5,364 bases of DNA from Planctomycetota bacterium (GTDB lineage: Bacteria > Planctomycetota > Planctomycetia > Planctomycetales > Planctomycetaceae): assembly GCA_024278285.1 (NCBI GenBank), contig JAJRTM010000952.1, positions 1-5,364 on the forward strand, in the 5' to 3' direction. The stretch's first letter is position 1, and each line of letters opens with the position of its first letter. Shown here piece by piece: positions 5,344 to 5,364 of this stretch. The notes beneath the pieces are model-generated. The model ran no database searches. It was not told where the DNA came from and saw only the letters and a program-made list of their open reading frames with translations. The position numbers and the translations under genes are program-made.

Positions 5344-5364
5344 GGGATAATTCAATCTCTAACA

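Overview
The window most likely comes from a planctomycete of the Gimesia/Rubinisphaera type. I infer this from several things: the Tat-signal Gfo/Idh/MocA oxidoreductase (RRNFL) typical of that phylum, a secreted GH127 glycosidase with a C-terminal F5/8-like domain, roughly 50% GC in the genes, wide repeat-rich intergenic DNA, and a palindromic intergenic repeat (CACGGCTC-TGT-GAGCCGTG) that I remember from Gimesia-like genomes. No database was consulted.

Layout: (1) Bases 1-108 read as the last 35 codons of a plus-strand gene cut by the window edge. (2) Bases 109-629 hold no convincing gene. They contain a patchwork of degenerate dispersed repeats with 10-11 bp periodicity, a weak hairpin with an adjoining T-tract, and a possible minus-strand promoter. 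(3) Bases 630-4538, minus strand, hold a two-gene unit. Transcription runs from the Tat-exported Gfo/Idh/MocA oxidoreductase (3156-4538) through a 96-nt spacer into the secreted GH127 beta-L-arabinofuranosidase-like enzyme (630-3059). (4) Bases 4539-4855 are AT-rich and divergent, with a possible minus-strand promoter. (5) A good plus-strand promoter (4856-4884) with a dyad over its start site precedes a small single-pass membrane protein of unknown function (5029-5181). (6) A palindromic repeat flanked by 10-bp direct repeats lies near the right edge.

The two large genes probably work together outside the cytoplasm on a plant- or algal-type glycan. GH127 would release a beta-L-arabinofuranosyl (or related) residue. 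The oxidoreductase would oxidise, reduce or epimerise a sugar or glycoside with tightly bound NAD(P). This pairing is inferred from gene order and matching export signals. No wholly new system is evident. The most unusual material is the repeat island, the leader hairpin beside the GH127 ribosome binding site, the promoter-dyad-small-protein unit, and the palindrome bracketed by direct repeats.
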